From Haematococcus lacustris (taxonomy: Eukaryota; Chlorophyta; Chlorophyceae; Chlamydomonadales; Haematococcaceae): DNA of 64,000 nt. Shown here piece after piece: positions 1 to 12,000 of the stretch; within the stretch, counting starts at the first letter, position 1, and each line of letters begins with the position of its first letter. A model generated the notes under the pieces. The model was given only the letters and a program-made list of their open reading frames with translations. It had not been told where the DNA came from and did no database searches. The DNA is taken from positions 450,171 through 514,170 of the forward strand of contig JASKMD010000028.1 in the NCBI GenBank assembly GCA_030144725.1, written 5' to 3'. Made by a program: the position numbers and the translations under genes.

Positions 1-146
1 CTACCCTTATCAAGCAACCACTCAGGCAACCCTGCTCATCCTGTCATCCTGTCATCCACTGTCGGGTGAGATCGAAGTCTAGGCACCACCCATGCCTCAA
101 CCTGCGGCCTGAGACGTAGCCATAGAGGAGCCCCTTCCCTAAGTAC

Positions 147-3100
147 CTGAGAAGTGAATGAGTCGGTCCTCCCCAATCATGATCTCCTCTATGAGCTTGC
201 AGCTGCCCAGCTTCAGCTTGTCGGGCTCGTCAAAGGTGGAGGTGATCTCACCGCCCAGCACCAGGGCCAGGTTCTCTATCCCGTCAAAGTCAGCGTGTTC
301 TGCATGGGAGGGGTGACTTCACACACTCTTTAGTGTGAGCATGGCTCACTGTGTGACATACACCTGACAGGTACAGATAAGCAGCATTGGGAACCAACAA
401 CCAACAACTGACAACTCACAACCAACACACCGGGCAGCCTGTGTCAGGCAGCACAGGTCTGGATGCTTCCCCTCATGCACTGGCCTTCCACCCACTCCCC
501 ATTATAGTTTGCCCACCTATGGCCATGACCCCAGCATCGGCAAAGATCTCCTCTGGGAAGTTGTAGATGAGCTGACGGTTGATGAAGCAGTTGATGCCGC
601 TGGAGATGATGCGCTCACACTTGGCACGCATCTTCTGCTTTTCTGCCGCCTCAATGTCAGCCACCTGTGCTCATGCAAGCAGGCAAAGATTCTACCATGC
701 CAGCATGCATGTCCCTAGGCAGCACATGCAGCACATGGAGCACAGGCAGAGGGTGCGGTGGACGTAGCTTGGGGAGCGACCTGTGCCCGGTGAGGACAAA
801 GCCCTGGACAGCATCAGACCATCAGCCTTGCACGCTGAACAGAACCAGACACCACAAGCTCCGTGATCAGCAGCCTTGCTTTGTAAACACCCAAAGGTAA
901 GCACCCAAAGCCTGATAACCCCGATCACACACATACACACATACCAGCCGCCTTGTGACCATGGTCAAGGTGCTGGTGCCCAGGCCAGGGTCATCTGGAC
1001 CATCATGAGGACCAGCTGGGTTAGCTGGGTCAGCAGCTGCCACAGCGGCCGAGCCTGTACTGCCCACCCCCTCACTGCGCCACTCTGAGTAGCCCTTAGC
1101 ACTTTAGGCTGCCCTAACCCGCCCGGGCTGTCAGCCTGGAGAGCCAGGCGCCAGACCTTGGTCATGTTGTCAGCGCGCACTCTGGCGCCGTAGATCTTGA
1201 TCTTGTCTGCGTCCATGGCGGTGTTGGCCACCAGGATCCTGGCGTTCTCAATGCGCTTGGGCTGTGGGGGAAAGGCCAACAGACGAGGTAAGCCAGGCAA
1301 GTGCTGCCATGTGTTGCGTAGGGGTGCAGGCATCAGCCGGCTGGGAAAGGCTTGGACAGGCCAGCCAGCCACAGGCACGCATACACACAGGCACACCCCC
1401 CAGAAGCACGAAGAGGATGCGTGTGATGAGGTGGAGGGGTATTATCCCTTGGGGCCAGTCAGGGGTGTTAGGCCCTAAGGTGGGGCTCTGGGGCACCACT
1501 GGAGCTGGCTTGGACACAACCGGCAAGCCAACGAGGCATGGTGACTCATAGTTCACTGACACACAGCCAAGCACCCGCTGGTGGAGGTTCTAGGTCGTAA
1601 GTGTGGGTGGGGTGGAGGTGTGGTCAGGAGCGTGAGGAGAGGACTGCTCAGGGGCATCATCAGGTGCACTCAGGAGCATCAGGAGCATCAGGCAGCACTG
1701 GAGAGGCTGGCTTGGGTCACATGGGCCACATGAGTCATCGATCCCATGGCTGTGTAGGTTAGGAAGAGGCAGGGGGTCACATCAGAGTAGGGTCCGTGAC
1801 AAAAGCACCCAAGCATGTGTGACAAATGCATGCACCTTCAGTGTTACGCAGTGTTGCAAGCACTGAGATGCTGGCGATGGAAGGGACAGCCACCACGCTG
1901 GCAACAGCTGAACAGGGACACTGCCCAGCTTTCTGCCCAGCCTACTGCCCAGCCAGCCCAGCCACTGCCTACTGCAAACCCAGCCCAGCCAGCCAAGCCC
2001 CGCCAGCCCAGCCCTGCCAGCCCAGCCCACTGCCTACTGCCAGCCCAGCCGACTGCCCAGCCTACTGCCCAGCCTACTGCCCAGCCTACTGCCCAGCCTA
2101 CTGCCCAGCCTACTGCCCAGCCTACTGCCCAGCCTACTGCCCAGCCTACTGCCCAGCCTACTGCCCAGCCTACTGCCCAGCCTACTGCCCAGCCTACTGC
2201 CCAGCCTACTGCCCAGCCTACTGCCCAGCCTACTGCCCAGCCAGCGCAGCCACCTGCCCTGCCTCACCTGGCCCACTCCGATCTTCTTGTCCAGGATGAA
2301 TCCCTCATCTAGGTAGCTTTCGTACAGGGTGCCTCCGGTTTTCTTGATGATGTGGATAGCCTCCAGGTTCCCGCTGCCTGCATGTCACCAGCCTCCATCC
2401 TCATCATTGCAACTAAACCAAGAGACAAACCAACTAACCAGCTGCACGTCAATTTTTCAAGACTCGCCATTTTTTTCCCCTTCCTTCCCACTGACTAACA
2501 GGCTAGGCACTGTGGTATGCCCTTGATCAGGGCAACAAGTGCCCGTGCCGTTCCCTACTCAGTCAGGCATCCCTTGTGGCTGGATGGCCATAGGCTCGGG
2601 CAATGCAGCATGGGGCCTGTGTCCACCCAGCCAGCCACCCACCCTTAAGACGCATGATGGCATCCACTGCCAGGTTGGCAAAGTGCTGCTTGTCGCCGGT
2701 CAGAATCTTGCTGCTGAGGGTGGTGCGGGCGATGTTCATCAAATCCTACAGACAACAGCTGCAGGGAGTGGAGTCCCATCCTCCCTTCCTGCCCCTCTCT
2801 CCCTATCCTTCTCCCTTCCCTTCACCCTACCATGCCGCATGGGCCTGAGACTGCAGCCCAGGACGCCAGGGAGCGGTGGGGCAGGGCTTAGCAGTGGACT
2901 TCCTTTGTGTGAGGGGCTAACAATGAGAAGGTAGGGGCAATGGGTGCTGCAGGCTGGGGGGCATGGTGCAGTGTGTAGTCGGTGGGTTGAGCTGGAGGGC
3001 AGTGGGGTGGGGTGGGGTGGGGTGGGGTGGGGTGGGGTGGGGTGGGGTGGGGTGGGGTGGGGTGGGGTGGGGTGGGGTGGGGTGGGGTGGGGTGGGGTGG

Positions 3101-5731
3101 GGTGGGGTGGGGTGGGGTGGGGTGGGGTGGGGTGGGGTGGGGTGGGGTGGGGTGGGGTTGGGTGGGGTGGGGTGGGGTGGGGGTTCTCACCTTTCCATCC
3201 GCCTATTCTATGTTATGGAGCCTGTCTGTCAGCCCAAGAAGTCTAGCAGCAATAGGAGGGACAGCAGGTGAAGGTGAAGGCTGAGGTGCCTGGCGGGTGA
3301 GTAGAAGCCATGGAGGGTGAGGGGTGGCGATGTGGAGGATGGGGGGCACACAGCACACAGCAGGGGTCAGGGTCTTTCCTCCTCCTGCCCTACCTCACGG
3401 AAGCGAGTGGGGTCAGCCACGTTGTTGAAGGCAGATGAGATGAGCACGTCCCTCGCTGCCTCTGCCGCCTCTCTGAATCCTGTAGCCAGGCAGGCATGGA
3501 GCATGCAGCATGGAACCATGCTCCAGTCCTGTCAGAAGATGGCAGATTGGACAAGGTCAGGTCAGCAGGGAGTCACACTGAGTCACACCTCACTACAGCA
3601 GGTCCACTGCAAGCGAGGACAGGGGAGTCATGCTGGGCTGGAAAGCACAGTCATTTCATGATGCTCCAGCTGCTAATGCGCTGCGCTCACTGCCCAGTCA
3701 CTGCCCAGCTACTGCCCAGCTAGCACCCAGGTGTTTATTCTGCCCAGCCACCTGCTGCGGTGAGCTTGTGGCAAACATGGCAGTGGCCACTACCAGCAGT
3801 GGCTACCCACTCCTAGCATGGCTGCACCTGCAATGATGGTCATGGGGTGGATCTTGGCGTTGACCAGCTGCTCCGCCTCCCGCAGCATCTCCCCCGCCAG
3901 CACCACCACGCTGGTGGTGCCGTCCCCCACCTCGTCATCCTGCACCTTGCTGATGTCTGCATGGGCCAAGGGAGCATGGGCGCATGGATCCGTGAAGCAG
4001 GCCTGACAAAGACAGGAGAGGCAGGCTCAAAGGACCCTCAAGCAGGGGCGCCCCTCCCACTCCCCTCCCCCCTCCCCCTCCTCCCCAACCCTGGCGCACC
4101 TATTCAGAGCCAGCCTGCAGAGATTGAGCCAGTGCCAGAGCCAGGGGTATGGCAGCAGCTGTAGTGTAGCAGCACCAACCCTATGGGCCTGCACCATTGC
4201 CACCAGCCTCCGCCACCAGCTCCCCCCCCTGCCCATATCAGTCCGGGTAGCATCCCGCCCCCTGCCCCCTGGCCACCCACCAACAAGGACCTTGGCGGCT
4301 GGGTTGTCAATGTAGATGGACTTCAGGATGGTGGCCCCGTCATTGGTGACGGTGATGTCATGGTTGCGGCTCATGCTCTGCAGGATCTTGTCCTAAGGGC
4401 ACACGGGGAGGGCAGCACACACACACACACACCATGGGTGGCGGGGCAGCGGACTCACAACAGCAGATCTGCCCTCATCCCCTCGCCTCTGCCCTCACCC
4501 ATGATCCTCACTCCTGACACCCATGACCCTCACCCCTGACACTCGTGGGGGTATGGTGAGGTTATGGTGAGGGTAATGTGGTGGGGGCTGGGAGGGACTG
4601 CAGCTCCAGCAGGGAGCAACTGGTGCTGGAGGAGGGGTCTGCAGCTCCAGCTATTGCCAGGACAGGACAGCGGCGAGAGGGCAGCAGCCAAAGGGCAGCA
4701 GCCAGAGCAATGTGTGCATGTCATGATGTGCTATGGTGGCAGCATCAGCCCGAGGGGAGAGAAGCTGCAGTGTGTGTGTGTGTGTAAGGATGAGCCAAGG
4801 GGTGTGACCTGGGGTGTGACCTGGCAGTGCTAGTCTAGGCGCTGGCATAGGCTGGGCGCTGGCATTGGCTGCCTCCAAAGGGCGGGCAGACTACAGCTGC
4901 TGGCTCGAAAATCACCAGCTTGGCACGAATGTTGCAGCCTCACAGCACTGGCACTGCCTCCTGGTGCAAACATGTGGGTGCTGCGCTGTGAAGGGCTGCA
5001 CTGGGACTGACCAGACCCTTCAAGCCTTTGGCAGGCGCAGTGGGTGCACCCTGTGCCTGCTGCAGCTGCTGCTGCTGTAAATTTATGGCCGCTGATGGCG
5101 AGAGTGTGGCTGCTGCAACTGTTTCTGTGGCTGCTGCTGCTGTGGTGGGTGGGGGTGTTTGTGTAGGTGCTGGCCATATGACATGAGAGCTGCCATGCCC
5201 GTGGCACCATGCTGATTCTGTTACTCTTCATTGGTTCCCAGCCCAGCTTCTCTACATGGCTTCATATCGCCACTGCATGACATCAGCACAGCCCCTCTGC
5301 CTTACAAACAACCGTGCTGCTGTTTCAATATGTTGAGCTGTACATGTATCAGGACCTGGGTTATCTCAGGGGACAGGCGCATACTGCTGCTGTTCTGAGC
5401 TTCGCCATCGCCTTCACTGTGCAGAGTGCCAGCCCCAAGGGATGCATGTGCTGAGCAGCTATCAGCTGCGCTCACCATGCCCTTGGGGCCTAGAGTGGTT
5501 TTGACGAGGTCTGCAATGGCAACCGCCCCCACAAAGGCTGCCTGCAAGTGCACACGACATGGCTAATTTGATCAGCGGCACATGCCGGGGCAGATCACCC
5601 AAAGCTTTTGCTGTCCTACGCGCGCTCAGCCCAGCTCTGAGCAACCACGGACCGTCGGAACCCACCAAGCGCGCATTCTCGCCCCGCTCCTCCTGAGTGC
5701 CCTGGTGCAGGATGCCTGATGGCTGGCTCAT
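147..5731 (-). CDS. CCT2: T-complex protein 1 subunit beta (CCT2), 5' part, 10 exons
   Basis: Beta subunit of the cytosolic group II chaperonin CCT/TRiC, an ATP-driven two-ring complex that folds actin, tubulin and other proteins. Exons read on the minus strand: 5731-5666, 5541-5476, 4392-4281, 3956-3828, 3479-3394, 2745-2643, 2377-2268, 1261-1157, 664-517 and 299-147, all with GT/AG borders and matching phases (1078 nt, about 359 residues). Visible family motifs are TLGPKGM (exon 2), [11 protein letters not shown] and NPAAKVLV (exon 3), [10 protein letters not shown] with the catalytic Asp region (exon 4), [15 protein letters not shown] (exon 6), [13 protein letters not shown] (exon 8) and [12 protein letters not shown] (exon 9). 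These match the beta rather than other CCT subunits. The start is the ATG at 5731, giving the expected short N-terminus. The last roughly 170-200 residues lie beyond the window's left edge; 1-146 is intron. The gene is divergent from the PRXL2-like gene. Seen: exons and motifs; known: the family role. Confidence 0.95.
2040..2242. repeat. 12-bp tandem repeat in CCT2 intron 7
   Basis: About 16 near-perfect copies of a 12-mer (CAGCCTACTGCC) between CCT2 exons 7 and 8. All three frames are open because 12 is divisible by 3, so long spurious QPTA- or PAYC-type ORFs arise here. It is intronic and not coding. Confidence 0.9.
3003..3181. repeat. (GGGGT)n pentanucleotide array in CCT2 intron 5
   Basis: About 35 copies of GGGGT in the plus strand with one interruption (GGGTTGGG near 3160). 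It lies between CCT2 exons 5 and 6, with the C-rich strand in the transcript. The G-rich strand should be able to form G-quadruplexes. The frame-open repeats (GWGGV etc.) are not genes. Confidence 0.9.
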
Positions 5732-6077
5732 CTACAGGGTGATGGGCATTTGGACTACATTCGATTGCCAGAAGAAGCACATCGAAGTCATGTTAGATCA
5801 AAACTGAGAGTCTTTGCTTCCAACCCGCACAATGAAGCGTAGAGTAGGAAGGTATGAGCTTGTAAGTCGTGAGCCGTCGGCAACTTATAAGTTGGGTGCC
5901 GTGCAAGCCTGGATCACAAGACGATGATGGCGCGAGCAGGAGTATGCAAAATCAATGAAGTGGGTGTCTAGCTCCCAGCACGCAGATGATTTCAAACACC
6001 TCACTTGCTTCCATTTGAATGTCAGGGGTTGTGGTTGGGGGAGTGCAACATATTGCTGCTTCGCTTCACTGTGCATC
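5732..6077. promoter_or_regulatory. Divergent intergenic region between CCT2 and the PRXL2-like gene
   Basis: 346 bp separate the CCT2 ATG (5731, minus) from the PRXL2-like ATG (6078, plus), so promoters and 5' UTRs of both genes must lie here or the region is a bidirectional promoter. I see no clear TATA box. An upstream in-frame ATG at 5955 would add 41 residues before the transit peptide; I prefer 6078 because the sequence after it has a standard plastid-targeting composition. Confidence 0.45.
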
Positions 6078-9000
6078 ATGCAGTGCACCAGCCTCACACA
6101 GCGGCATCGGGTCTCGCTACAGAGTCGTCCCCTGCATCGGGCTGCGGGTCGACGCGCACTGCAAGTTCGTGCTGTGCACGAGTATGACCAGCTTCGAGGT
6201 GAGGGCTCGCGACATGGCTGTGCGACATGGCTGGCACCATTTCTGAGGTCAGAGTCAGGGTTACATGTGGATGTAGTGGGTCTGCTGACTGTTCTTTCAG
6301 CTGCACACTGCAGACCTGACTGTCTATCGAGCTGGTTCAGGGGAGCCTGTGGAGCTGCTTTCCCTGTGGCAGGTGATAAGCCAGGTTTTCTATGTACCTG
6401 GGCTCTCATCAACAAATACAGCTTCCCTTCAGCCATGCATTGAGCAGGCCGGTCAGCTGTTTCCTTGCTCTTGTGCTACAATGACATGCAAGCAGGCTCG
6501 ACCTGGCAGCAAAGTGGTGATGCCCTTCCTGACTCACTTTGCGGATCTGACGAGCTGGGAGTATGCCCAGAAGCTGGTAGGTCAGCCCCTTATCAGCCCG
6601 CAAAGGCGGAATCAGGCTCCTCTCTCAAGGGTTGGTATTTTGTCTGTTTTGGAATCATGTTCCCATGCACATGGCATGAGCGCCTTCCACCTACAGTGTC
6701 CCCTGTGACAGGTCTATAGCCTAGAGTTGCCATGACAACGTACACTTATTGTGACTTGAACACAGCTCAAGAGGGCGTACATAACTGTGCCATAGGCTGC
6801 TGCTGCTGCTGCTGGATTTTGGGGGTTCGTTCTTTCAGCCGCTTGTATCCCAGGCCTGGGTACTCCTTGCCCATGGCCGGCAACTCAGGCAGGTTTGGCC
6901 ACCAGCACAGCTCCAGCGGGCACCACCTGCTCTCCCCAATGCGCTGCATGTTCAGCGCTGCATTGCAGTCCCTGCCCACCCACCTGCCTGGCTGTTTTGC
7001 TCGTTTGGCACCTTGTAGCAGGCCTGCAGCACAGCCTTGGCACCCTACCCACCCCGTGTGCCAAGGCCGGCACTGCCAACGAACACCACCCCCCCCTTCG
7101 CTGCTGCTGAGGCACCAAGATTCAGATGCATGGCACACCAGACACACAATGCACACGACATCTTGGGGTGGACCGGGGCATGGCATGAAGCGATGTGGGG
7201 GCCATCTACTCTGACATGGGGGCAGAAATTCACCAGCCCACCATTAGCCCTGCCCGTCACTTGCCCTGCCCGCCACCCCCTATGTTGTGTCAGCGGCGAT
7301 GGTGTACCTTCTCAAAGGCTGCCAGGCACCCTGCTGCAGTGTGAGGTTGTAAAAGGTTGCCAGCAGAGGAAGTATGCTGACACACACAGCACTGACCTGG
7401 ATGCCTAGCTGCAGTGAGCGCTCTTGGTGTCGCAGGGGTGGCAAAGGTGGTGAGGTGTCCTGGCAGCAGGGGCAGCCTGATGGGGTCCTAGCTAACCTCT
7501 AAGGCCAGAGTATGCCCATGCCAGCTGCATGGCTGCAGGTCAAGATCATGCCCATGCTGGAAGCGTCAGGCGTGCAGGTCATTGCAGTGGGGTTGGGCAG
7601 CGCTGCCAATGCCCAGGTGAGCACTTTCCACCCCCTGGTAACACTGCCTGTGGCTCAGCCTGTGGCACAGCCAAGCCCTGCCCTGCCTGTGGCTGTATCT
7701 GTGGCATAGCCGAGCCCTACCCTGCCTGTGAACAGGCCAGCTGGACCCTGCTCAGTCCTAGTCCACACTGCCAGTTTAGGGTGGCGCCCCTGGGCGGCGC
7801 TGACAACTGCCACTGCCACAGCGCCCCTGCAAAGCTACTGCTGTGAGCATGCCCAGCCTGAGGGGGCGATATCATGATGCCACGGGGAAGGGAAGCAGCA
7901 GTGGCACATGGCAGCAGCCATTCAGTGTGGCAGCAGCTGAACAGGTGCTGGGTGTTGCATGGCTGCATGGCTGCTGCCAGGAGTTTGCACGTGACCTACG
8001 TTTCCCAGCCACCAAGCTGTTCGCTGACCCTTCAGGAGCAGCGTACAAGTGAGTGAGCTCAGAGCGAAGCCAGCAGCAGGGCGGGGTCAGCTAGTGGCTG
8101 CGCCAGGCCATGCGGGGCCAGGCAACAGGACAAGGCCTGGGCAGACAAGGAGGCAGCGCAGCCTGCATGGAAGTGTTTGCTGCTTGCTGCTGTTGCTGTA
8201 CCTGCTATGCAAGTTCTGGGGCAGTGGCACAGTTGTAGATATCAGGTGTTGACAATTGTTATTGTTGTCAGCCCAGGGCCCTTGCAACTGACATGACAAG
8301 TGCTGTCTAAAGCTGTGCAAGCCTGCCATGAGTGAGTTCATTCAAGCACACTGCATGCGTGTGGGGTGTGGCCCGCCATGCAGGGCGCTGGGGTTCAATC
8401 CTGGCTTCCTTCCGGACCTGGACATCTCGCCCTATGCCAAGCTACTGCCCATGCTGGCTGGGGTGGGCTCAGAGGGCACCTTGCAAGAGGTCAGGCTTAG
8501 GGTGCTGCTGCTGCCGGGGTGCTGCTGTTGGGTGGTGGTGCCTTACCCTGCCCAGCCGCTACTGGTGCCAGTGCTGCTGCCGGGGTGCTAGTGCTGCGGG
8601 TGCGGCATAGTGGTCCTGCCTGGTGGTAAAGGCATTTCATTCTACCTAGTTGCCGGCTGCCTAGTAACCCTAACCCTAACCCCACCCCCTTCCAACCCTA
8701 ACCCAACCCTGCCAGGGTAGCGGCCATTCACTCTACTTGGTCGCCGCAACCTTGTGCAGTTCTGAGCATGGCTGCAGCCTGTAGCCTGCTTTAGGTGGCA
8801 GTGCAGTGACGTCCCCCATTGAGCTCCTCACTGCTCGTGTCAGCAGCTGTGATGTTGATGCTGGCTCACTGAGCCAGCACTGGTGTGCTGCGCCAAGGGT
8901 AATTCAAGGCCAAGTCGTCATCACCATCATTATCACCACCATTATCATCACCATCACCACCATCGTCAATACCAGACCACAGTGGCTTGCTTGTGTGGGT

Positions 9001-12000
9001 GTCAGTGACGGGAGGCTGCCTGGTTGAGGTGCGCAGGTGGTGCGGGGCTACATAGGTGACCGGGCTGCTCAGCCAGTGTTTGACAGAGCCACTCCCTTTG
9101 ACATCCTTGGAACAGGGTGAGGCGCCAGCATCACACTTCCCTCACGCCTGCATGCCTCACACCCCTGTCACACTCACTGCCTCACCCACCCCTCATGGCT
9201 ACAGCCCCTCACTACACTGACAGCCGCACTCTCTGCTCGTGGATCATATTACCCAGCCAGTCTGCAGTGAGCAGTGAGGGCAGTGAGCAGTGAGGGGCTT
9301 TGTGCAACCTGGTCAGGAAAGGAGGGCAGCCAGGGGGTGCCTGCTCATCACCACAAGAGAAGCCCACCAAGCCCAGCAACTGTCTACCGCAGCACTGGCA
9401 GCACTGGCAGCACCATTTAAACCAGCAGCAGTCCCAGTACCAGTAGCAACAGCAGCAGCAGCAGCAGCAGCAGCAATAGTAGCAGCAACTGCAAGAACAG
9501 CAGCTGTGGCAGCCTCTGGCAGCAGCCGGGGTCCCCTCCTCACCTCCTCACCACCTAACAGAAAGGCACATGGCACCATGCCAGGCAGGCCAGGCAGCAA
9601 AACAAGTCCTGGGCAGATGAGGTGGCAGCGACAGTGGCAATTCTAGGGTCAGAGCCACTGTCAGCACCTCTCTCATCAGCCATCAAAGGTAGTATCAGGT
9701 CCCCTCACTAGGCCACTGCCAGCACCACCAGCAACAGCGGCACCACCACAGCCAAACAGTGGCACAAGGGGCCACACCACCATCTAGAGTCTATGTGGGC
9801 CGGACTGAGCTGCCCACACATGTCAGCCACATGATCAGCAACAGCGGCACCTTCACTGACACACAGCTACCTAGGCACAGCTACCTAGGCACAGCTACTT
9901 AGCCATTAGGAGCAACAGTGTGGGCTGGACTGAGCTGCAGGTATCAGCGGCCCTTTGAGCTGGCCACGCTGCGCCTCTTCAACATGGTCGGGGTGCTCAG
10001 CCGCTGTGAGTGACACAGGGGATGCCCTCACAGCTGTCCCAACTGTCACAACTGTCACAACTGTCACAACTGTCCCAACTGTACACATCTTACACGCAAC
10101 TGTCCCAATCGTGCACATGAGCATGCGCTCCATGCTAAGGTTACCAGGGAATGGGACCTCCAGGGAATGGGGTAACACAGCCCTGGCCAAGGCCTACCAG
10201 ATGTATGTGCTGTGTGCACTACACAGTAAAGCACATAATTTGAACAGGCCTGATTTGGCCGTTCTCCCAATGTCTCCCTTCAACACGCACGCTTCCTTTC
10301 ATACACGGTCTTTGGAGGTTACAACGATGGTGTGAGTCGGTTTGAAACGGATCAACGCGTTTGGTCGGCGGAAATATGGCTGCCGCCGGTCACGCCCGTT
10401 TGAACCCTACCGGCTGTTAAGGTCCCGCGTGCACTAGCGCGACGAGTTACCCGTGCGAGCTCGGCCCTTCTAGAAACCTTGGTGGGTACACGATGTAGCA
10501 CAGTTAGTGCGCTTCGATCTTCTGCTGCCCTTTGGCCGCGGCCTTGCGTCGAAAGTATTGTTTCTAAGCGCTCATGTCATTTTTTCGGCCTCATGTGCCC
10601 AGGTGCTACCGCACACCACCAGCCCCTATGGCCAAACCGGCCACTGGTGCTTCTCGGCAATCCAGCTTGGCTGTAGACAGAGAAGGCGAGAGGGCCAAAA
10701 GGCTCTTGGCAGCTGCTGATGCTTACCTGAAGGTCAAGAGGGGCCAGCCACAGCCATCCATACCAGCTGTGGCCCGGGAACATGGCGTTCCATATGCCAC
10801 CCTCTACAGAGTCATCAATCGGGGTGGGGTGATTGCAAAACGTGGGCGCCCAACTGCTTTGTCAGCTGTGCAAGAGGAGCAGCTGCGGGACTTGGTGGTG
10901 AGGGGCCAGCAGCAGGGCGTGGGGGTCACCAAGACGGCATTGCTTGCAGCCGTGAGGACAACACAACGGGTCATGGGGCGCAAGGGCAAGGTGGACCTCT
11001 TCAAGGGGAAGGCCCCTGGCAAGAAATGGCGCCAGGGGTTCATGCGGTAATGAGTTATAATTTATTTACTTGAAGCATATAATAAAATACCGATAACAAT
11101 ACATGTCGGGCGGCATGTGAAAAGAGCGTGCACTTGAGAAGTGGCGTACACCCCCTAGACAAGGATGACATGCTAGCAGCAGCAGCAGCCAGCATGGAGG
11201 GTGGCAAGCAGCAACCAGCCTTTGAACCCTTGAACCCTGGACAATCGACGCTGCAATGTTGCGTGTTACAGCTCAGCAATCAGCCCCACTGCAGCCCAGC
11301 TTACGTTTCCCAGCAGAGGATAGGTTCTATATCAAGCATGGGGTGGTTGCTGAGGCAGCCAAGAAAGCTGCAAAGGCCAGGAAGGGATCTTGCAAGTAGC
11401 TTGATTGCATGTGCATGTGCACAACTTCAAGTGCCTATGGACTGCTACTCGGTAATGTTTTTGACCAGCTGCTGGCCTTGCTAGGGGCAGTGGGATGGGT
11501 AGCAACATCAACAAAAGTTTTGGTACCAGTCATTGTGTAGGTGGATAGAGGCGACGGCATGTTCACATTGGAGGACTTGCAATGCAAAACTGGATTTTTG
11601 GGGGTAGGGTACTAAAACATGTGATATCTTGGCAGCTAGTAGGCCTAAGGAGACAATGAAAGGCACAGTGGAGAGGTGTTATAAAGAGCTGCACGGCTAT
11701 GTGCTCGGCTTTCACAATGGTACTGGATTGAAGTGGCACGGGGCCTTGAACAATAAAAGATGTTCAAATTAGAAACCTTACTGTGTACACTGCTCCATGC
11801 TTGCCATATGCCTTTGCTTCACCTCAAGTCTTGGCCCTACCCCTTGCCCTGGCTACATTCTGTACAACTCTAGTACCTGTGGCCGAGAGTGTGTGGCCAC
11901 TTTCAAGGTGCCTTGCCCTGAGTCAGGCCTGCCCCTGGCTGAGGGAGGTTTACAGCCATAGCAAGAGCGCAATGGGTATCCGTGGGGTGCAGTGTCCAAC

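Noticed and set aside
2034..2276. Long open frames (QPTAQ, PAYC, RLGS repeats) on both strands
   Set aside because: They arise only from the 12-bp tandem repeat in CCT2 intron 7.
2888..3284. Gly/Trp/Val-rich and Pro/His/Thr-rich frames
   Set aside because: Produced by the (GGGGT)n array in CCT2 intron 5.
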